64,000 nt of DNA from an uncultured Porphyromonadaceae bacterium (GCA_947175425.1 CAMWMR010000012.1:1-64000); one strand, 5' to 3'; positions 36,708 to 46,281 are shown, counted from the stretch's first letter. Numbers and translations are program-made. Notes: generated from the sequence alone by a model not told the origin.

Positions 36708-38312
36708 ATGAGCCAACGGAAAAACACATGGATACCGAACGCCGCCACTATTGTCGTTGTGGCAGCCGTGCTGTTGCTGATTCCGTGGCTCGGCCTGACG
36801 CTCTTCAACTCCAAAGGAGAACCCCGCGAAGCTATTGTGGCGGTTTCAATTCTGCAGAGCGGCGACTGGATTCTACCTGTCAACTATGGCGACGACATTC
36901 CTTTCAAGCCCCCTTTCCTTGCATGGTGCATAGCTGTTTTTGCCAAGATTTTCAATGGCGGAACAGTTAACGAATTTCTGTCGCGCCTACCCTCGGCACT
37001 TGCCGCTTTGGGAATGATTATGGCCGGATACAAGTGGGCGGAGAAAGCCCGTGGAGTGCGCTTTGCAATGATTTTTTCATTTGTAACTCTTACTTCGGTT
37101 GAAGTTTTCCGTGCAGCGGTGGCTTGCCGATTGGATATGGTGCTCACCGCATGTATGGTAACTGCCTTGTACATGCTGTACACGCTTGCCGAAAGCAAAG
37201 TACGCCGGCGCGGACTTTGGTACGCGGGCGTTGTAATTCTGCTCACATGCGCCACTCTCACAAAGGGCCCGGTCGGAGCATTGCTGCCCTGCCTCATCGC
37301 CGGAATTTACATGCTGCTGCGAGGCAAACGCTTTTTCCCCACATTCTTTACACTGCTTGTCATTGCGGTATTATCGATGGTTCTTCCGGCATGGTGGGCT
37401 GTAGAGGCCTATTCACGAGGCGGCGAGCACTTCTACGAGCTTATGATGGAGGAGAACATAGGACGCCTCACCGGCACCATGAGCTACGACAGCCACATAA
37501 AGCCCTGGTGGTATAATTTCCTGACACTTGCCGCCGGTCTGCTCCCGTGGACACTTCTTTTGTTTGCCGCATGTTTCGGACGCCGCAGAAATTACGGAAC
37601 TTGTAAAGTTTCTCCTGCAGCGCTTTTCAGCATAGTGGCAGCTGTTGTAACAGTTCTTTTCTATACCATTCCTGCCAGCAAGCGAAGCGTATATCTGCTT
37701 CCGGCCTATCCTTTCATTTGCTATGGAATTGCACATATCATAGACAACACCGACAGGCGCACGGCCATACGTTTCTTTACATGGTTTATGGCAGTGCTCG
37801 CCATAATTGTTCCTCCGGCGGTAATATGGCTGAGTATATCTCCTCTACCCTCTTTGCCTATGGACAGCATGCCCTGGTGGGGATATGCTATTATAATTAT
37901 TCCGCTTCTGCCTGCTGTTTCATGGTGCGTCAACCGCCACAGTCCTGTAGCTCATACTTTTGCAATTGTATGGTCATTGTATCTTGTATATGCAGCTGCC
38001 GTTATGCCTGCGGTGCTTAATCCGAAAAGCGACTATCGGCTTATTCCCGCTCTTGGCGCCGCTCCCGACACCGAAATATTGAGTCTCGCACCCGATAAAG
38101 CCTACCGTTTTTTCACAATCAATTATTATATGGACAATCGTCTGCGTCTTGCAAAGGACATCGACGATGCAGCCACGCATCCCGCCGGCACAATTCTTCT
38201 TGTTCCTGCCGAGTGCGATACGGCAGGCCTTGGCAAATATTTTGACTACCGCCCGCTGACGGCTCGTTCCTGCGATTTCCGCCATGCCGCCGGTATAGCT
38301 ATAAAACGATAA
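36708..38312 (+). CDS. ArnT-like glycosyltransferase, family 39 (polyprenyl-phosphate sugar donor)
   Basis: 534 aa with about eleven to twelve membrane helices. The N-terminal signature of the ArnT/GT39 group is present: 'LTLFNSKGEPREAIVAVSIL' and 'DDIPFKPPFLAW', where the acidic pair E-x-R-E contributes to the catalytic loop. These inner-membrane enzymes transfer a sugar from undecaprenyl phosphate to lipid A, a protein or another acceptor on the periplasmic side. The C-terminal soluble part (about 440-534) ends with 'AAGIAIKR'. Its acceptor is unknown. The GHL10 gene follows 40 bp later and may be co-transcribed. Confidence 0.85.
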   Translation: MSQRKNTWIPNAATIVVVAAVLLLIPWLGLTLFNSKGEPREAIVAVSILQSGDWILPVNYGDDIPFKPPFLAWCIAVFAKIFNGGTVNEFLSRLPSALAALGMIMAGYKWAEKARGVRFAMIFSFVTLTSVEVFRAAVACRLDMVLTACMVTALYMLYTLAESKVRRRGLWYAGVVILLTCATLTKGPVGALLPCLIAGIYMLLRGKRFFPTFFTLLVIAVLSMVLPAWWAVEAYSRGGEHFYELMMEENIGRLTGTMSYDSHIKPWWYNFLTLAAGLLPWTLLLFAACFGRRRNYGTCKVSPAALFSIVAAVVTVLFYTIPASKRSVYLLPAYPFICYGIAHIIDNTDRRTAIRFFTWFMAVLAIIVPPAVIWLSISPLPSLPMDSMPWWGYAIIIIPLLPAVSWCVNRHSPVAHTFAIVWSLYLVYAAAVMPAVLNPKSDYRLIPALGAAPDTEILSLAPDKAYRFFTINYYMDNRLRLAKDIDDAATHPAGTILLVPAECDTAGLGKYFDYRPLTARSCDFRHAAGIAIKR

Positions 38313-38352
38313 CAACCAACACATTATCTGTATACCAATCCTTTAAACAAAG

Positions 38353-41079
38353 ATGAAATTTAGAATTTTAAGTGCCTTTTTGGCAACAATGCTGCCCTTT
38401 ATGGGCTTCTCGGCCGAAGCCCCGCAGAAACGCGAAATGCGCTCGGCATGGGTAGCTACTGTATGGCAGCTTGACTGGCCTCAGACCACAATCAGCTCCA
38501 CGGGTAACACCAATCAAATCAGCAGCCAGCAGGATCAGATGACAAAAATGCTGGACTCGCTTTCTGTCAACAATTTCAATGCAATCAACTTCCAGATTCG
38601 TTCCCGTTCCGATGCTATGTACAAATCCAGCTACGAACCGTGGTCGTCGGACCTTGTAAGCACCCGCGGCATGGATCCGGGCTGGGACCCGCTGGAATGG
38701 GTTGTTGCCGAATGCCACAAACGCGGCCTTGAGTGCCACGCATGGATTAACCCCTACCGTTTCGAGTCGGTTGTCGGACAATGGAACGGCACACCCAACA
38801 ACTATCGCGACACACATCCCGAATGGCTTCTCGATGTTGGCGGCGCATCTATTCTCAACCCCGGTCTGCCCGAAGTTACACAACGCATCTGCGACATTAT
38901 AAAGGAAGTTGTAACAAACTACGATGTGGACGGCGTACTCTTCGACGACTACTTCTACCTCAGCGGTACTAAAGACACCGACGACGGCGACCTCTACAAC
39001 GCCTACAAAGAACAGGGCGGAACCATGACAATATACGACTGGCGCCGCGACAATGTCAACCGCATGATTGCCGCTGTTAACCAAACCATTAAGGAAACAA
39101 AACCCTGGGTACGTTTCGGCGTATCTCCCGCAGGTATTGCATGTACAAGCTCTACCGTAGCAAAAAAATACGGCATAGTTCCCTGCCCCACCGGCTCCGA
39201 CTGGCAGTACAACGACATCTATTCCGACCCTATCGCATGGATTTCGGAACAGTCGCTCGACTTCATCTCGCCCCAGATTTACTGGACCACCCAGGCAAGC
39301 ACCAACTACACCAAAGCAACCGAATGGTGGAGCATGGTGGCTAACAAATGGAATCGTCACCTGTACGTATCGCACTCCATTTCTTCTCTTACCGGCGCCA
39401 GCAAAGCTCCCGCTATGACCGGAATGGAAAGCAGCCTTGCCGGCATGGCTCAGCCTCTGGCATCGGGCACCGGCGGCGAAACTTTTGCCGAATACGCACA
39501 GGAAGTTATGGTTAACCGCGAGTATACACTCAACGACGCTCCCGGCTCCATTTTCTACTCAGCCAAATATCTTTACCGCACAGCGCCCAAATTTGCGCAC
39601 TACCTCATGAACACCGTGTTCAACACCAAGGCTCTTGTTCCTGCAATTACATGGCAGAAAGCCCCCGAGCAGGGATTGGTGCAGAATGTAAGCCGCAGCG
39701 GTTCAAAACTCACCTGGGACGGTGTGGACAATGTACGTTACACCGTATATGCATTCCCCGAAAGCATGCCTTTGCAGAATTTTGCCCGCGAGGCCGACTA
39801 TCTTATCGGCGTGACATATGAACCCGAATTCGACATTCCCGCCTCGGTACTTGCCGGAAAACAGTATGCCGTTTGTATTCTCGACCGCTACGGCAATGAG
39901 TACAGCCCCGCTCTTGCAGGTGTGCCTGCAGGCCAGCTTGATGCTCCCGAAGCAATTTCGCCTGTCGACGGAATGTCAATCGAAGCTCCTTTTGAATTCT
40001 CCTGGACTGCGGTTGAAGGCGCCGGCGAGTACATTGTTGAAATAGCTACCGATGCCGAGATGAACAACCGCGTCGACCAGCGCTCCACAACAGCAACAAG
40101 CATTAGCACCGAAGCCTTCCACCAGCTTCCTATCAACTGCACACTCTACTGGCGCGTCCGCAGCTGCGGTGCCGGTAATGCCGACGGTATTTCTCCCATA
40201 TACTCCTTTGTTATGACCAATATGCTCATAACATCCCCCTCGACAAACTCCGTAAATGTGGAGCTAAACCCTGTGTTTGTTTCTTCGATAGCCGACCGTG
40301 ACGCCGAATTGTTCATTGCCACCGACGAATCTTTTGAAGACAAGTACATTATATACAACGCAACAGGCAAAGGAACTTTTGAACTTCCCGCCCGCACACT
40401 CTTTGCCGGCACTGTTTACTATGCACGCATGAAGTATATGCGCGGAGAAACCGAAATGATTACTCCCGCCATTACTTTCACAACCGTAGAACTCGACCCC
40501 GTAGTTCCGGCCATTGCCAAACCTCTTGACGGCGCCACCCTCCATTGCGATGAATTCATTACCCTCGATGACATTCACGGAGCAAGTGCTCTTCGTCTTG
40601 AAGTTTCCGCTTCGGCCACATTCCCGGCACGTTCGAGCTACATTACAAATAATGTTGACGTTCATACCCTTGAAGCTCCCGTTAATGCCGGCGGCATAAA
40701 AATTGGCACCGCACTACTTAAGGACGGTACTACTTACTATGCCCGCGCCCGCTCCTCGTATAACAAGGTTGGTGTTGCCACGGCACAGAACTCGGATTTC
40801 GGACCTACAGTAAGCTTTGTATACAGCGAACAACCCTCCGGAGTTAATTCCGTTATCGCCGCCGAGGGCAAGCTTTCTGTAAACGGCAACATTGTCACAG
40901 TTCTTTGCGACGGACTCACCGACCTTACCGTATACGATATTGCAGGTTCGCAGCTCGGCGTGCTCGCCAAAGCACCTGCAGCAGGACAATCGTTTGAACT
41001 TCCTTTCACATCGGGCGTATATATTGTAAAAGCTGCTTGTGGAAACTCCACACTCGCTGTAAAAGCAGCAGTTAAATAA
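38353..41079 (+). CDS. Glycoside hydrolase-like GHL10 family protein with FN3-like domains and T9SS-like tail
   Basis: 908 aa. Signal peptide 1-20 (ends GFSAEA). The GHL10 (formerly DUF187) TIM barrel runs about 25-380: 'EMRSAWVATVWQLDWP' near the start, 'NAINFQIRSRSDAMYKSSYE', 'GLECHAWINPYRFES', 'GVLFDDYFYLSGT' and 'PWVRFGVSPAGIA'. Members are thought to cleave bacterial or host glycans; some related barrels act on peptidoglycan-like material. Three beta-sandwich (FN3-like) domains follow, about 520-830. The tail 'LTVYDIAGSQLGV...SGVYIVKAACG' is T9SS-like. The D-D-Y-F triplet is the likely catalytic acid region. Substrate unknown. Confidence 0.87.
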   Translation: MKFRILSAFLATMLPFMGFSAEAPQKREMRSAWVATVWQLDWPQTTISSTGNTNQISSQQDQMTKMLDSLSVNNFNAINFQIRSRSDAMYKSSYEPWSSDLVSTRGMDPGWDPLEWVVAECHKRGLECHAWINPYRFESVVGQWNGTPNNYRDTHPEWLLDVGGASILNPGLPEVTQRICDIIKEVVTNYDVDGVLFDDYFYLSGTKDTDDGDLYNAYKEQGGTMTIYDWRRDNVNRMIAAVNQTIKETKPWVRFGVSPAGIACTSSTVAKKYGIVPCPTGSDWQYNDIYSDPIAWISEQSLDFISPQIYWTTQASTNYTKATEWWSMVANKWNRHLYVSHSISSLTGASKAPAMTGMESSLAGMAQPLASGTGGETFAEYAQEVMVNREYTLNDAPGSIFYSAKYLYRTAPKFAHYLMNTVFNTKALVPAITWQKAPEQGLVQNVSRSGSKLTWDGVDNVRYTVYAFPESMPLQNFAREADYLIGVTYEPEFDIPASVLAGKQYAVCILDRYGNEYSPALAGVPAGQLDAPEAISPVDGMSIEAPFEFSWTAVEGAGEYIVEIATDAEMNNRVDQRSTTATSISTEAFHQLPINCTLYWRVRSCGAGNADGISPIYSFVMTNMLITSPSTNSVNVELNPVFVSSIADRDAELFIATDESFEDKYIIYNATGKGTFELPARTLFAGTVYYARMKYMRGETEMITPAITFTTVELDPVVPAIAKPLDGATLHCDEFITLDDIHGASALRLEVSASATFPARSSYITNNVDVHTLEAPVNAGGIKIGTALLKDGTTYYARARSSYNKVGVATAQNSDFGPTVSFVYSEQPSGVNSVIAAEGKLSVNGNIVTVLCDGLTDLTVYDIAGSQLGVLAKAPAAGQSFELPFTSGVYIVKAACGNSTLAVKAAVK

Positions 41080-41094
41080 AAATATCATATTACA

Positions 41095-41616
41095 ATGATT
41101 AGTCCTAAAATTCAAGACGCTATCAATGAACAGATAAACGCCGAATTCTGGTCGGCCTACCTTTATCTGTCCATGGGCATGCACTTCGAATCCGAAGGTC
41201 ATTCCGGAATAGCCAATTGGTTCCGGATCCAGTTCAAGGAAGAACAGGCTCACGCCGAAATTTTTATAAACTACCTCATTGCCCGCGGCGGACGAGTGGA
41301 GCTCAAGCCTGTAGCAGCGGTACCCACAACATGGGAATCTCCGTTGGCTGCTTTCCAAGATACCCTCGCCCACGAGGAAAAAGTGACGGCTCTCATAAAC
41401 AAACTGTACGCCTTGGCCGAAAGCGAGCACGATTATGCTACCCGTGGCAAACTCGACTGGTTTGTTTCGGAGCAGGTTGAGGAAGAGGAAACGGCACAGA
41501 ACCTTATAGGTCGTCTTAAACTAATAGGCGACAACGGGCTGGCACTCTTTATGCTCGACCAGGAACTTGCCGCACGCACCTACACTGTACCCTCACCGCT
41601 TCAGTCGAACAATTAA
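41095..41616 (+). CDS. ftnA: Non-haem ferritin
   Basis: 173 aa, the usual length. It stores iron and oxidises Fe(II), protecting against hydroxyl radicals. The diiron ligands lie in 'NEQINAEFWSAYLYLSMGMH' (Glu about 17), 'FKEEQAHAEIFINYL' (Glu and His about 49-53), 'HEEKVTALINKLY' and 'EQVEEEETAQNLI'. It starts 15 bp after the GHL10 gene, with no promoter or terminator in the gap, which is odd for such a stress gene. A bidirectional terminator separates it from rubrerythrin on the other strand. Confidence 0.95.
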   Translation: MISPKIQDAINEQINAEFWSAYLYLSMGMHFESEGHSGIANWFRIQFKEEQAHAEIFINYLIARGGRVELKPVAAVPTTWESPLAAFQDTLAHEEKVTALINKLYALAESEHDYATRGKLDWFVSEQVEEEETAQNLIGRLKLIGDNGLALFMLDQELAARTYTVPSPLQSNN

Positions 41617-41640
41617 CCGACTGAAACGATACCTAATAGC

Positions 41641-41678
41641 AAAGGCCGTTTCCCAAATTAGCGGGAAACGGCCTTTTT
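41641..41678. terminator. Bidirectional terminator between ferritin and rubrerythrin
   Basis: A perfect 14-bp stem AAAGGCCGTTTCCC/GGGAAACGGCCTTT with T5 on the plus side and a shorter T stretch on the minus side. It serves two converging genes. Confidence 0.9.
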
Positions 41679-41697
41679 AATGGTTTAAGTATTTACA

Positions 41698-42279
41698 TTA
41701 ATAGTTGTTGGCGTTACGCTGGAACCAGCCCTGATCCATTCCACAGACGGGGCAACGCTTTGGAGCGGCCTTTGCCGTGATAGTGAAACCGCATCGACGG
41801 CAATACCATTCGACAGGTTCTTCCTGTTCGAATTCCGTGCCGGTTTCAAGACGTTCAAGGAGCTTGATATAACGGGCTTCGTGCATTTGTTCAACCTTTG
41901 CAATGAGCTTATACAGGTTGGCAATCTGCGGGAAGCCTTCTTCCTGAGCGGTTTTGGCAAACGAGTCGTAGAGGTCGCTCCACTCCTCGCGTTCACCGGC
42001 AGCCGCTTCGGCAAGATTTGTTTTGGTATCGCCCACTACTCCTGCGGGATAACCTGCCGATATTTCAACAGTGCCGCCTTCGAGCAGATTGAAGAACTGG
42101 CGGGCATGGCTAAGTTCCTGCTCGGCTGTTTCAAGGAATACAGCCGCTATCTGTTCATAACCTTCTTCTTTTGCTTTTTCGGCAAACAAGGTGTAACGTG
42201 AACGAGCCTGACTTTCACCGGCGAAAGACGCAAGGAGGTTATGCTCGGTGCGCGTGCCTTTTATGCTTTTCTTTTCCAT
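41698..42279 (-). CDS. rbr: Rubrerythrin
   Basis: 193 aa. A peroxidase that reduces hydrogen peroxide in anaerobes. The N-terminal four-helix diiron domain has 'NLLASFAGESQARSRYT' (Glu about 24), 'ETAEQELSHARQFF' (E-x-x-H) and 'KVEQMHEARYIKLL' (Glu and His). The C-terminal rubredoxin-like centre is 'YCRRCGFTI' and 'RCPVCGMDQGWF' (two C-x-x-C). Start at ATG 42279; a TTG two codons earlier is open but unneeded. It converges on ferritin through a shared terminator. I saw no clean promoter box. Confidence 0.95.
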   Translation of the reverse strand: MEKKSIKGTRTEHNLLASFAGESQARSRYTLFAEKAKEEGYEQIAAVFLETAEQELSHARQFFNLLEGGTVEISAGYPAGVVGDTKTNLAEAAAGEREEWSDLYDSFAKTAQEEGFPQIANLYKLIAKVEQMHEARYIKLLERLETGTEFEQEEPVEWYCRRCGFTITAKAAPKRCPVCGMDQGWFQRNANNY

Positions 42280-42337
42280 AATCAATAGAGTTAGTTTAGT
42301 ATAAGTAAAAACACCGCCGGAGCTAAAAAAGTTCGCA

Positions 42338-42374
42338 TAAAAAAACGAACGGCCTCCGCAAGGGAAACCGTTCG
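42338..42374 (-). terminator. Terminator of the minus-strand ilvA-to-phosphatase operon
   Basis: CGAACGG/CCGTTCG stem; on the minus strand it is followed by a run of seven T (plus-strand A at 42339-42345). Confidence 0.85.
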
Positions 42375-42393
42375 CACATTTAAGAGTGTCTTA

Positions 42394-43137
42394 TTAAAGA
42401 AATACCTTGTTGTTACGCACTGTCCGCGAAAGAATATCCATATCCTTGCGAGCCTGCTGCGTAAGCAGGTAGGCGTCTATGGCATCGGCATGAGACGTGC
42501 GGTGCAAGTCGGTGCCGACAAAGTCCACCATTCCTTCCGACATGAGATACTCGGCAATTTTGCGTTCCATCTTGCCATAGTTTCCTGCCAGACTCAGCAG
42601 ATTGATTTGGAATGCCAATCCGGCACGATGCAGCTCACCATAGCGTTCTTTTTTGTTGTTATAATAGGAATAACGCTCGGGGTGAGCAAGAATCGGTTTA
42701 AAGCCGCGCACCTGCAGGTCAAACACAAGCTGGTCCAGATTCCACGGCTCCTGCATGAATGAATTCTCAATAAGAATAAAATTGTCGGGCAAGAGCATAA
42801 GCTCGTTTTTCTCCAGACGTTCCATAAAGAGCTCGTCAATGCGGTATTCGGCGGAATGTCCTACGGGAATGGCATTTCCTCGTGCCGAGAGTTCCGATTG
42901 CAACTGCTGCATGGCCGGCTCTATGGTTTCACTGCTGTTCTCGAAAGTATACTGCGTAACGTGAGGAGATGCAATAATGCGCTTTATTCCCCAGCGCTGC
43001 ATTCTTTCGATAAGATCGGCCGAATGAGCGGCGTCGGGAGAGCCGTCATCCACACCCGGCACAATATGGCAGTGTATATCCACATTAAAGCACAGTTCGG
43101 CAGGGGTACTCGGTTTCTTTTTGAATATATTGAACAT
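42394..43137 (-). CDS. PHP-type tyrosine-protein phosphatase, CpsB/YwqE family
   Basis: 247 aa. Dephosphorylates tyrosine kinases or their substrates in capsule control. PHP metal ligands: 'FNVDIHCHIVPGVDDG' (His22, His24, Asp30-31), 'RIIASPHVTQYTF', 'LAHPERYSYY' and 'FVGTDLHRTSHAD'. All main ligand motifs of the family are present, so it should be active. There is no linked capsule cluster here; it lies at the end of an operon behind a SPOR-like lipoprotein, a secreted peptidase and threonine ammonia-lyase. One nucleotide separates it from the preceding stop. Confidence 0.9.
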   Translation of the reverse strand: MFNIFKKKPSTPAELCFNVDIHCHIVPGVDDGSPDAAHSADLIERMQRWGIKRIIASPHVTQYTFENSSETIEPAMQQLQSELSARGNAIPVGHSAEYRIDELFMERLEKNELMLLPDNFILIENSFMQEPWNLDQLVFDLQVRGFKPILAHPERYSYYNNKKERYGELHRAGLAFQINLLSLAGNYGKMERKIAEYLMSEGMVDFVGTDLHRTSHADAIDAYLLTQQARKDMDILSRTVRNNKVFL

Positions 43138-43138
43138 G

Positions 43139-43678
43139 TCAGTTTTTTCGGGATACTGTTACTTTACGCGCCGAAGCTTCCAAAACGAAAGGACAGGGCG
43201 CTTTCATAGACAGAGGGGGTTGCTTTTCAATTTTTTCCAGAGCGGCAAGAGCCTCGTCGGGGCTGTCGGTCGACAGAGCCACAACATAATAATATGGTTC
43301 GGCAGTTTCCACGACAAAGCTTCCGGGATAGCCTGCGTCGGCGAGGCGTCCTCGAAACGAAACGGCATTGAAAAGCTGTTTGAACTGAGCGGCAACAACA
43401 TTATAGCGATGAAGATTCTCGGGGATTCCTCCACCTTTGTCGGCAACTCTTACAAGCTGAGTGCGCACCTGCAACGTACCCGAAGCTGTATTGACAGTTG
43501 TTGCAGTCCACTGCGAACGCATTTCGCCGTAAACTGTTCCATCGAGGGGTTCGTCATCGCTGTTGCCCACGGCTTTTTCATAAGCAGCACGATAATTCAC
43601 CTCGGAAGTTTTGCAAGCTCCGAGCGATACTGCGGCAAAAACCGCGACAAAGGCCGCTATAACTGAAGGACGGTTCAC
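43139..43678 (-). CDS. SPOR-like lipoprotein
   Basis: 179 aa. Lipobox 'SLGAC' (Cys about 22). The C-terminal half resembles a SPOR domain: 'HRYNVVAAQFKQLFNAVSFR' then 'GYPGSFVVETAEPYYYVVAL', the two-strand/helix repeat that binds denuded peptidoglycan glycan chains. It is fused to a 60-residue spacer. GTG start overlapping the TGA of the peptidase gene. The C-terminus ends with a run of basic residues. A role at the septum or in envelope maintenance is inferred from the domain only. Confidence 0.7.
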   Translation of the reverse strand: MNRPSVIAAFVAVFAAVSLGACKTSEVNYRAAYEKAVGNSDDEPLDGTVYGEMRSQWTATTVNTASGTLQVRTQLVRVADKGGGIPENLHRYNVVAAQFKQLFNAVSFRGRLADAGYPGSFVVETAEPYYYVVALSTDSPDEALAALEKIEKQPPLSMKAPCPFVLEASARKVTVSRKN

Positions 43679-44880
43679 TTAATTTTGAGTTTCTTTGCTA
43701 TAACATCGGGAACAGCAGCCTTGTTCACATACACATCCATTGTCTTGGCAAGGAAGTAAGGCATGGAAACATAGAAATAACCGCCGTATACCTGATTGGT
43801 ATCCCACGAGTTTTTCACTTTGTAATAGCGGTTGCCGTTACGGTCGGTAGCGACGCCTACAATTACCATTCCGTGGTCGTCGGTTGTTTCCTGGCTGTCG
43901 TACATTTCCTGACGGAGCTCCTGAGTAACTTCAATTTCTTCGACCGGACCTTTGAAATCGAACTGAGCGGCCTTGCGGTCTTTATCGGAAAGCGTCACCC
44001 AACGGGCAAGTTCGGTGCCTTCCATGTCGGCTTCGTCTTTTGCTTTAGGCATGAGCGCCACACCGTCGTTCCATTTGAAACCGCCTTCGCTAACATCGGC
44101 AGCCCATACAACAGAATATCCTTTTTCAAGCGAATTGTCCACAATGGCTTTCATTTCGTCCATAGGCACGTTGTAGTAATCGGCCCACAGCCAGTTGTCG
44201 GGCACTTCAACGGGGAAAGCGGTGTAGAACGGATGGTGAGTAAAGGATGTTACGGGAACATAATCGCTCATTTTGATACCGAGCGAGGCTGCATACGATG
44301 CCGGAGTATAAGTTTTTCCGTTATATTCAAATGTTTCGGGAACCGGGCCGAAATATGCATCCAGAATACCGTCGACACCTTTGAGCCACGCAGTGGACAG
44401 CTTTTTGGACGGCTTGGCCACTACGGCTTTGAGATAGGCAGTAAGAGCGGCATCCAGTTCGCCGTGGTCGTGTTTCTTTTCGCCATATTCCAGACCGCTG
44501 TACACGCTTTCGGGTATCGCTCCGTATTTTTCCCACACATAGGGAACGTCGATAATAGAGCCGCCGGGGCTGAAGTTTGTTTGTCCGTACATACGCACAA
44601 AGCGCTCGGCTTTATCGCGATAGCACATGCGCACGGTAAACATTTCGCTAAGGTCCAGGGAATCGCCCTTGCTGCGGAGAATTTCGTCCTCAAAGAACGA
44701 AGTTCCTGCAAAGCACCAGCATGTTCCACTCTTGTTCTGATCTTTTACCGAAGTTGTGGGAACTGTTATAATGTCGGTAAAACCGAAACCTTCCACCGAA
44801 TCCTTTGGAGCCGCTTCGGGTTCCTGTGCGGCGCAACACATGGCGCCGGCAGCAAGCATAATGCTGAGAAGTTGTTTCAT
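43675..44880 (-). CDS. Secreted C1-family cysteine peptidase (bleomycin hydrolase/PepC-like)
   Basis: 401 aa. Signal peptide 1-18 (ends MCCAAQ). Papain-like catalytic residues of the PepC/BLMH subgroup: Gln and Cys in 'DQNKSGTCWCFAGTSFFEDE', His in 'DDHGMVIVGVATDR', Asn in 'YKVKNSWDTNQV'. Relatives in the cytosol lack a signal peptide, so this version acts in the periplasm or outside. Start set at ATG 44880; a TTG two codons before would overlap the previous stop. It is coupled to threonine ammonia-lyase upstream (2-nt gap). Confidence 0.9.
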   Translation of the reverse strand: MKQLLSIMLAAGAMCCAAQEPEAAPKDSVEGFGFTDIITVPTTSVKDQNKSGTCWCFAGTSFFEDEILRSKGDSLDLSEMFTVRMCYRDKAERFVRMYGQTNFSPGGSIIDVPYVWEKYGAIPESVYSGLEYGEKKHDHGELDAALTAYLKAVVAKPSKKLSTAWLKGVDGILDAYFGPVPETFEYNGKTYTPASYAASLGIKMSDYVPVTSFTHHPFYTAFPVEVPDNWLWADYYNVPMDEMKAIVDNSLEKGYSVVWAADVSEGGFKWNDGVALMPKAKDEADMEGTELARWVTLSDKDRKAAQFDFKGPVEEIEVTQELRQEMYDSQETTDDHGMVIVGVATDRNGNRYYKVKNSWDTNQVYGGYFYVSMPYFLAKTMDVYVNKAAVPDVIAKKLKIK

Positions 44881-44882
44881 AT

Positions 44883-46079
44883 TCAATTTAGTACGTTATA
44901 ATTTGCTTCCGCAAGCGCCTTGCGGATTGTGTTGATATGCTCCATATCGCGCGTTTCAATTTCCACACGTATGGTACAGCCGTTTATGGCAGTGCTTGTA
45001 TTTATTCGCTCGTGAGTAACGGAAATTATGTTTCCGCCGTTGTTGCCGATTACGCTGCACACACCCGAGAGCTGTCCGGGCTTGTCGGCGAGGTCGACAA
45101 TAAAAGTGAAATTACGCCCGCTTTTGCTGAGACCGCGAGTAATGACACGGCTGAGGGTATTCACGTCGATGTTACCGCCTGAAACAAGACACACTGTTTT
45201 GAGGCCGTCGACGGGTACTTTACCGAACATGGCAGCGGCTACGGCCACGGCACCTGCACCTTCGGCAACAAGTTTTTGCTGTTCGATGAGTGCAAGAATG
45301 GCGGCGGCAATTTCATCGTCGCTGACAGTTACAACCTCGTCCACATACTTGTTGCAAATTTCAAAAGTATTCACGCCGGGTTCTTTCACGGCAATACCGT
45401 CGGCAATTGTGGAAACATCGTTAAGATGACACAGTTTGCCTTCCTTCAGCGATTCGGCCATTGACGGCGCTCCCAAGGACTGCACTCCATACACTTTAAC
45501 ATCGGGACGCAGTGTTTTAATGGCAAAAGCCACTCCTGAAATAAGTCCGCCACCACCTATAGGCACTATAACGGCCTCTACATCGGGCATTTGTTCCAAT
45601 ATTTCGAGCCCTATAGTTCCTTGTCCTGCAATTACTTTAGGGTCGTCGAAAGGATGCACAAAGCAATAACCGTGTTCCTTTTGCAGCTCAAGAGCACGGG
45701 CATAGGCATCGTCGTAAACACCGGGGACAAGGCAAACCTCTGCTCCATAGCCTTTTGTAGCCTCCACTTTTGAAAGCGGAGCGCCTGCAGGAAGACATAT
45801 AAGCGATTTAATGCCGTTATGAGTGGCACCCAAAGCCACGCCTTGCGCATGGTTTCCGGCGGAGCATGCAATAACTCCGCGTTTCTTTTCCTCCTCGGTG
45901 AGCTGCGAAATCTTGTAATAAGCTCCGCGTAACTTGAAAGAACCGGTAAGCTGCAGGTTCTCGGTTTTCAAATATATATCACATCCGGGACGCAATTTGG
46001 GAGCCGGAATAACCGAAGTGCGTCGCGCCACGCCCTTAAGCACGGCTGCGGCATTGAATATTTCACTTATTTCAAGCAT
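44883..46079 (-). CDS. ilvA: Threonine ammonia-lyase
   Basis: 398 aa. A PLP enzyme that turns threonine into 2-oxobutyrate and ammonia. The PLP lysine is Lys49 in 'LQLTGSFKLRGAYYKI'; the glycine phosphate loop is 'IVPIGGGGLISGVAFAIK'. One C-terminal ACT domain (about 325-398, 'TFIVDLADKPGQLSGVCSVI') suits the shorter, catabolic-like form. It heads a minus-strand operon with a peptidase, a lipoprotein and a phosphatase. Pairing it with a peptidase may serve amino-acid use, but that is inference. Confidence 0.93.
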   Translation of the reverse strand: MLEISEIFNAAAVLKGVARRTSVIPAPKLRPGCDIYLKTENLQLTGSFKLRGAYYKISQLTEEEKKRGVIACSAGNHAQGVALGATHNGIKSLICLPAGAPLSKVEATKGYGAEVCLVPGVYDDAYARALELQKEHGYCFVHPFDDPKVIAGQGTIGLEILEQMPDVEAVIVPIGGGGLISGVAFAIKTLRPDVKVYGVQSLGAPSMAESLKEGKLCHLNDVSTIADGIAVKEPGVNTFEICNKYVDEVVTVSDDEIAAAILALIEQQKLVAEGAGAVAVAAAMFGKVPVDGLKTVCLVSGGNIDVNTLSRVITRGLSKSGRNFTFIVDLADKPGQLSGVCSVIGNNGGNIISVTHERINTSTAINGCTIRVEIETRDMEHINTIRKALAEANYNVLN

Positions 46080-46160
46080 ATTGTAAATATTTTGTCAACG
46101 CTTTAAAAAGTTCCGGAATGCTGCCGGGGAGCAACAGAACCTTTGTTTGCATATAGTGTA

Positions 46161-46168
46161 CAAAATTA
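46161..46168 (-). promoter_or_regulatory. Putative -7 box of the ilvA operon
   Basis: On the minus strand this reads TAATTTTG. The -33 TTTG is not at the ideal distance (nearest CAAA on plus is 46181-46184, about 12 nt away). Start near 46155, giving a leader of about 75 nt. Confidence 0.5.
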
Positions 46169-46281
46169 GTTTTTTTATCTCAAACGGACAACATTAGCCG
46201 AACTTTTATCCCCGGCTTAAATCCTTATTGGAAAATTATGAGTAACTTTACGAACCCAAAACCGTTTTTGCACATAATTTT

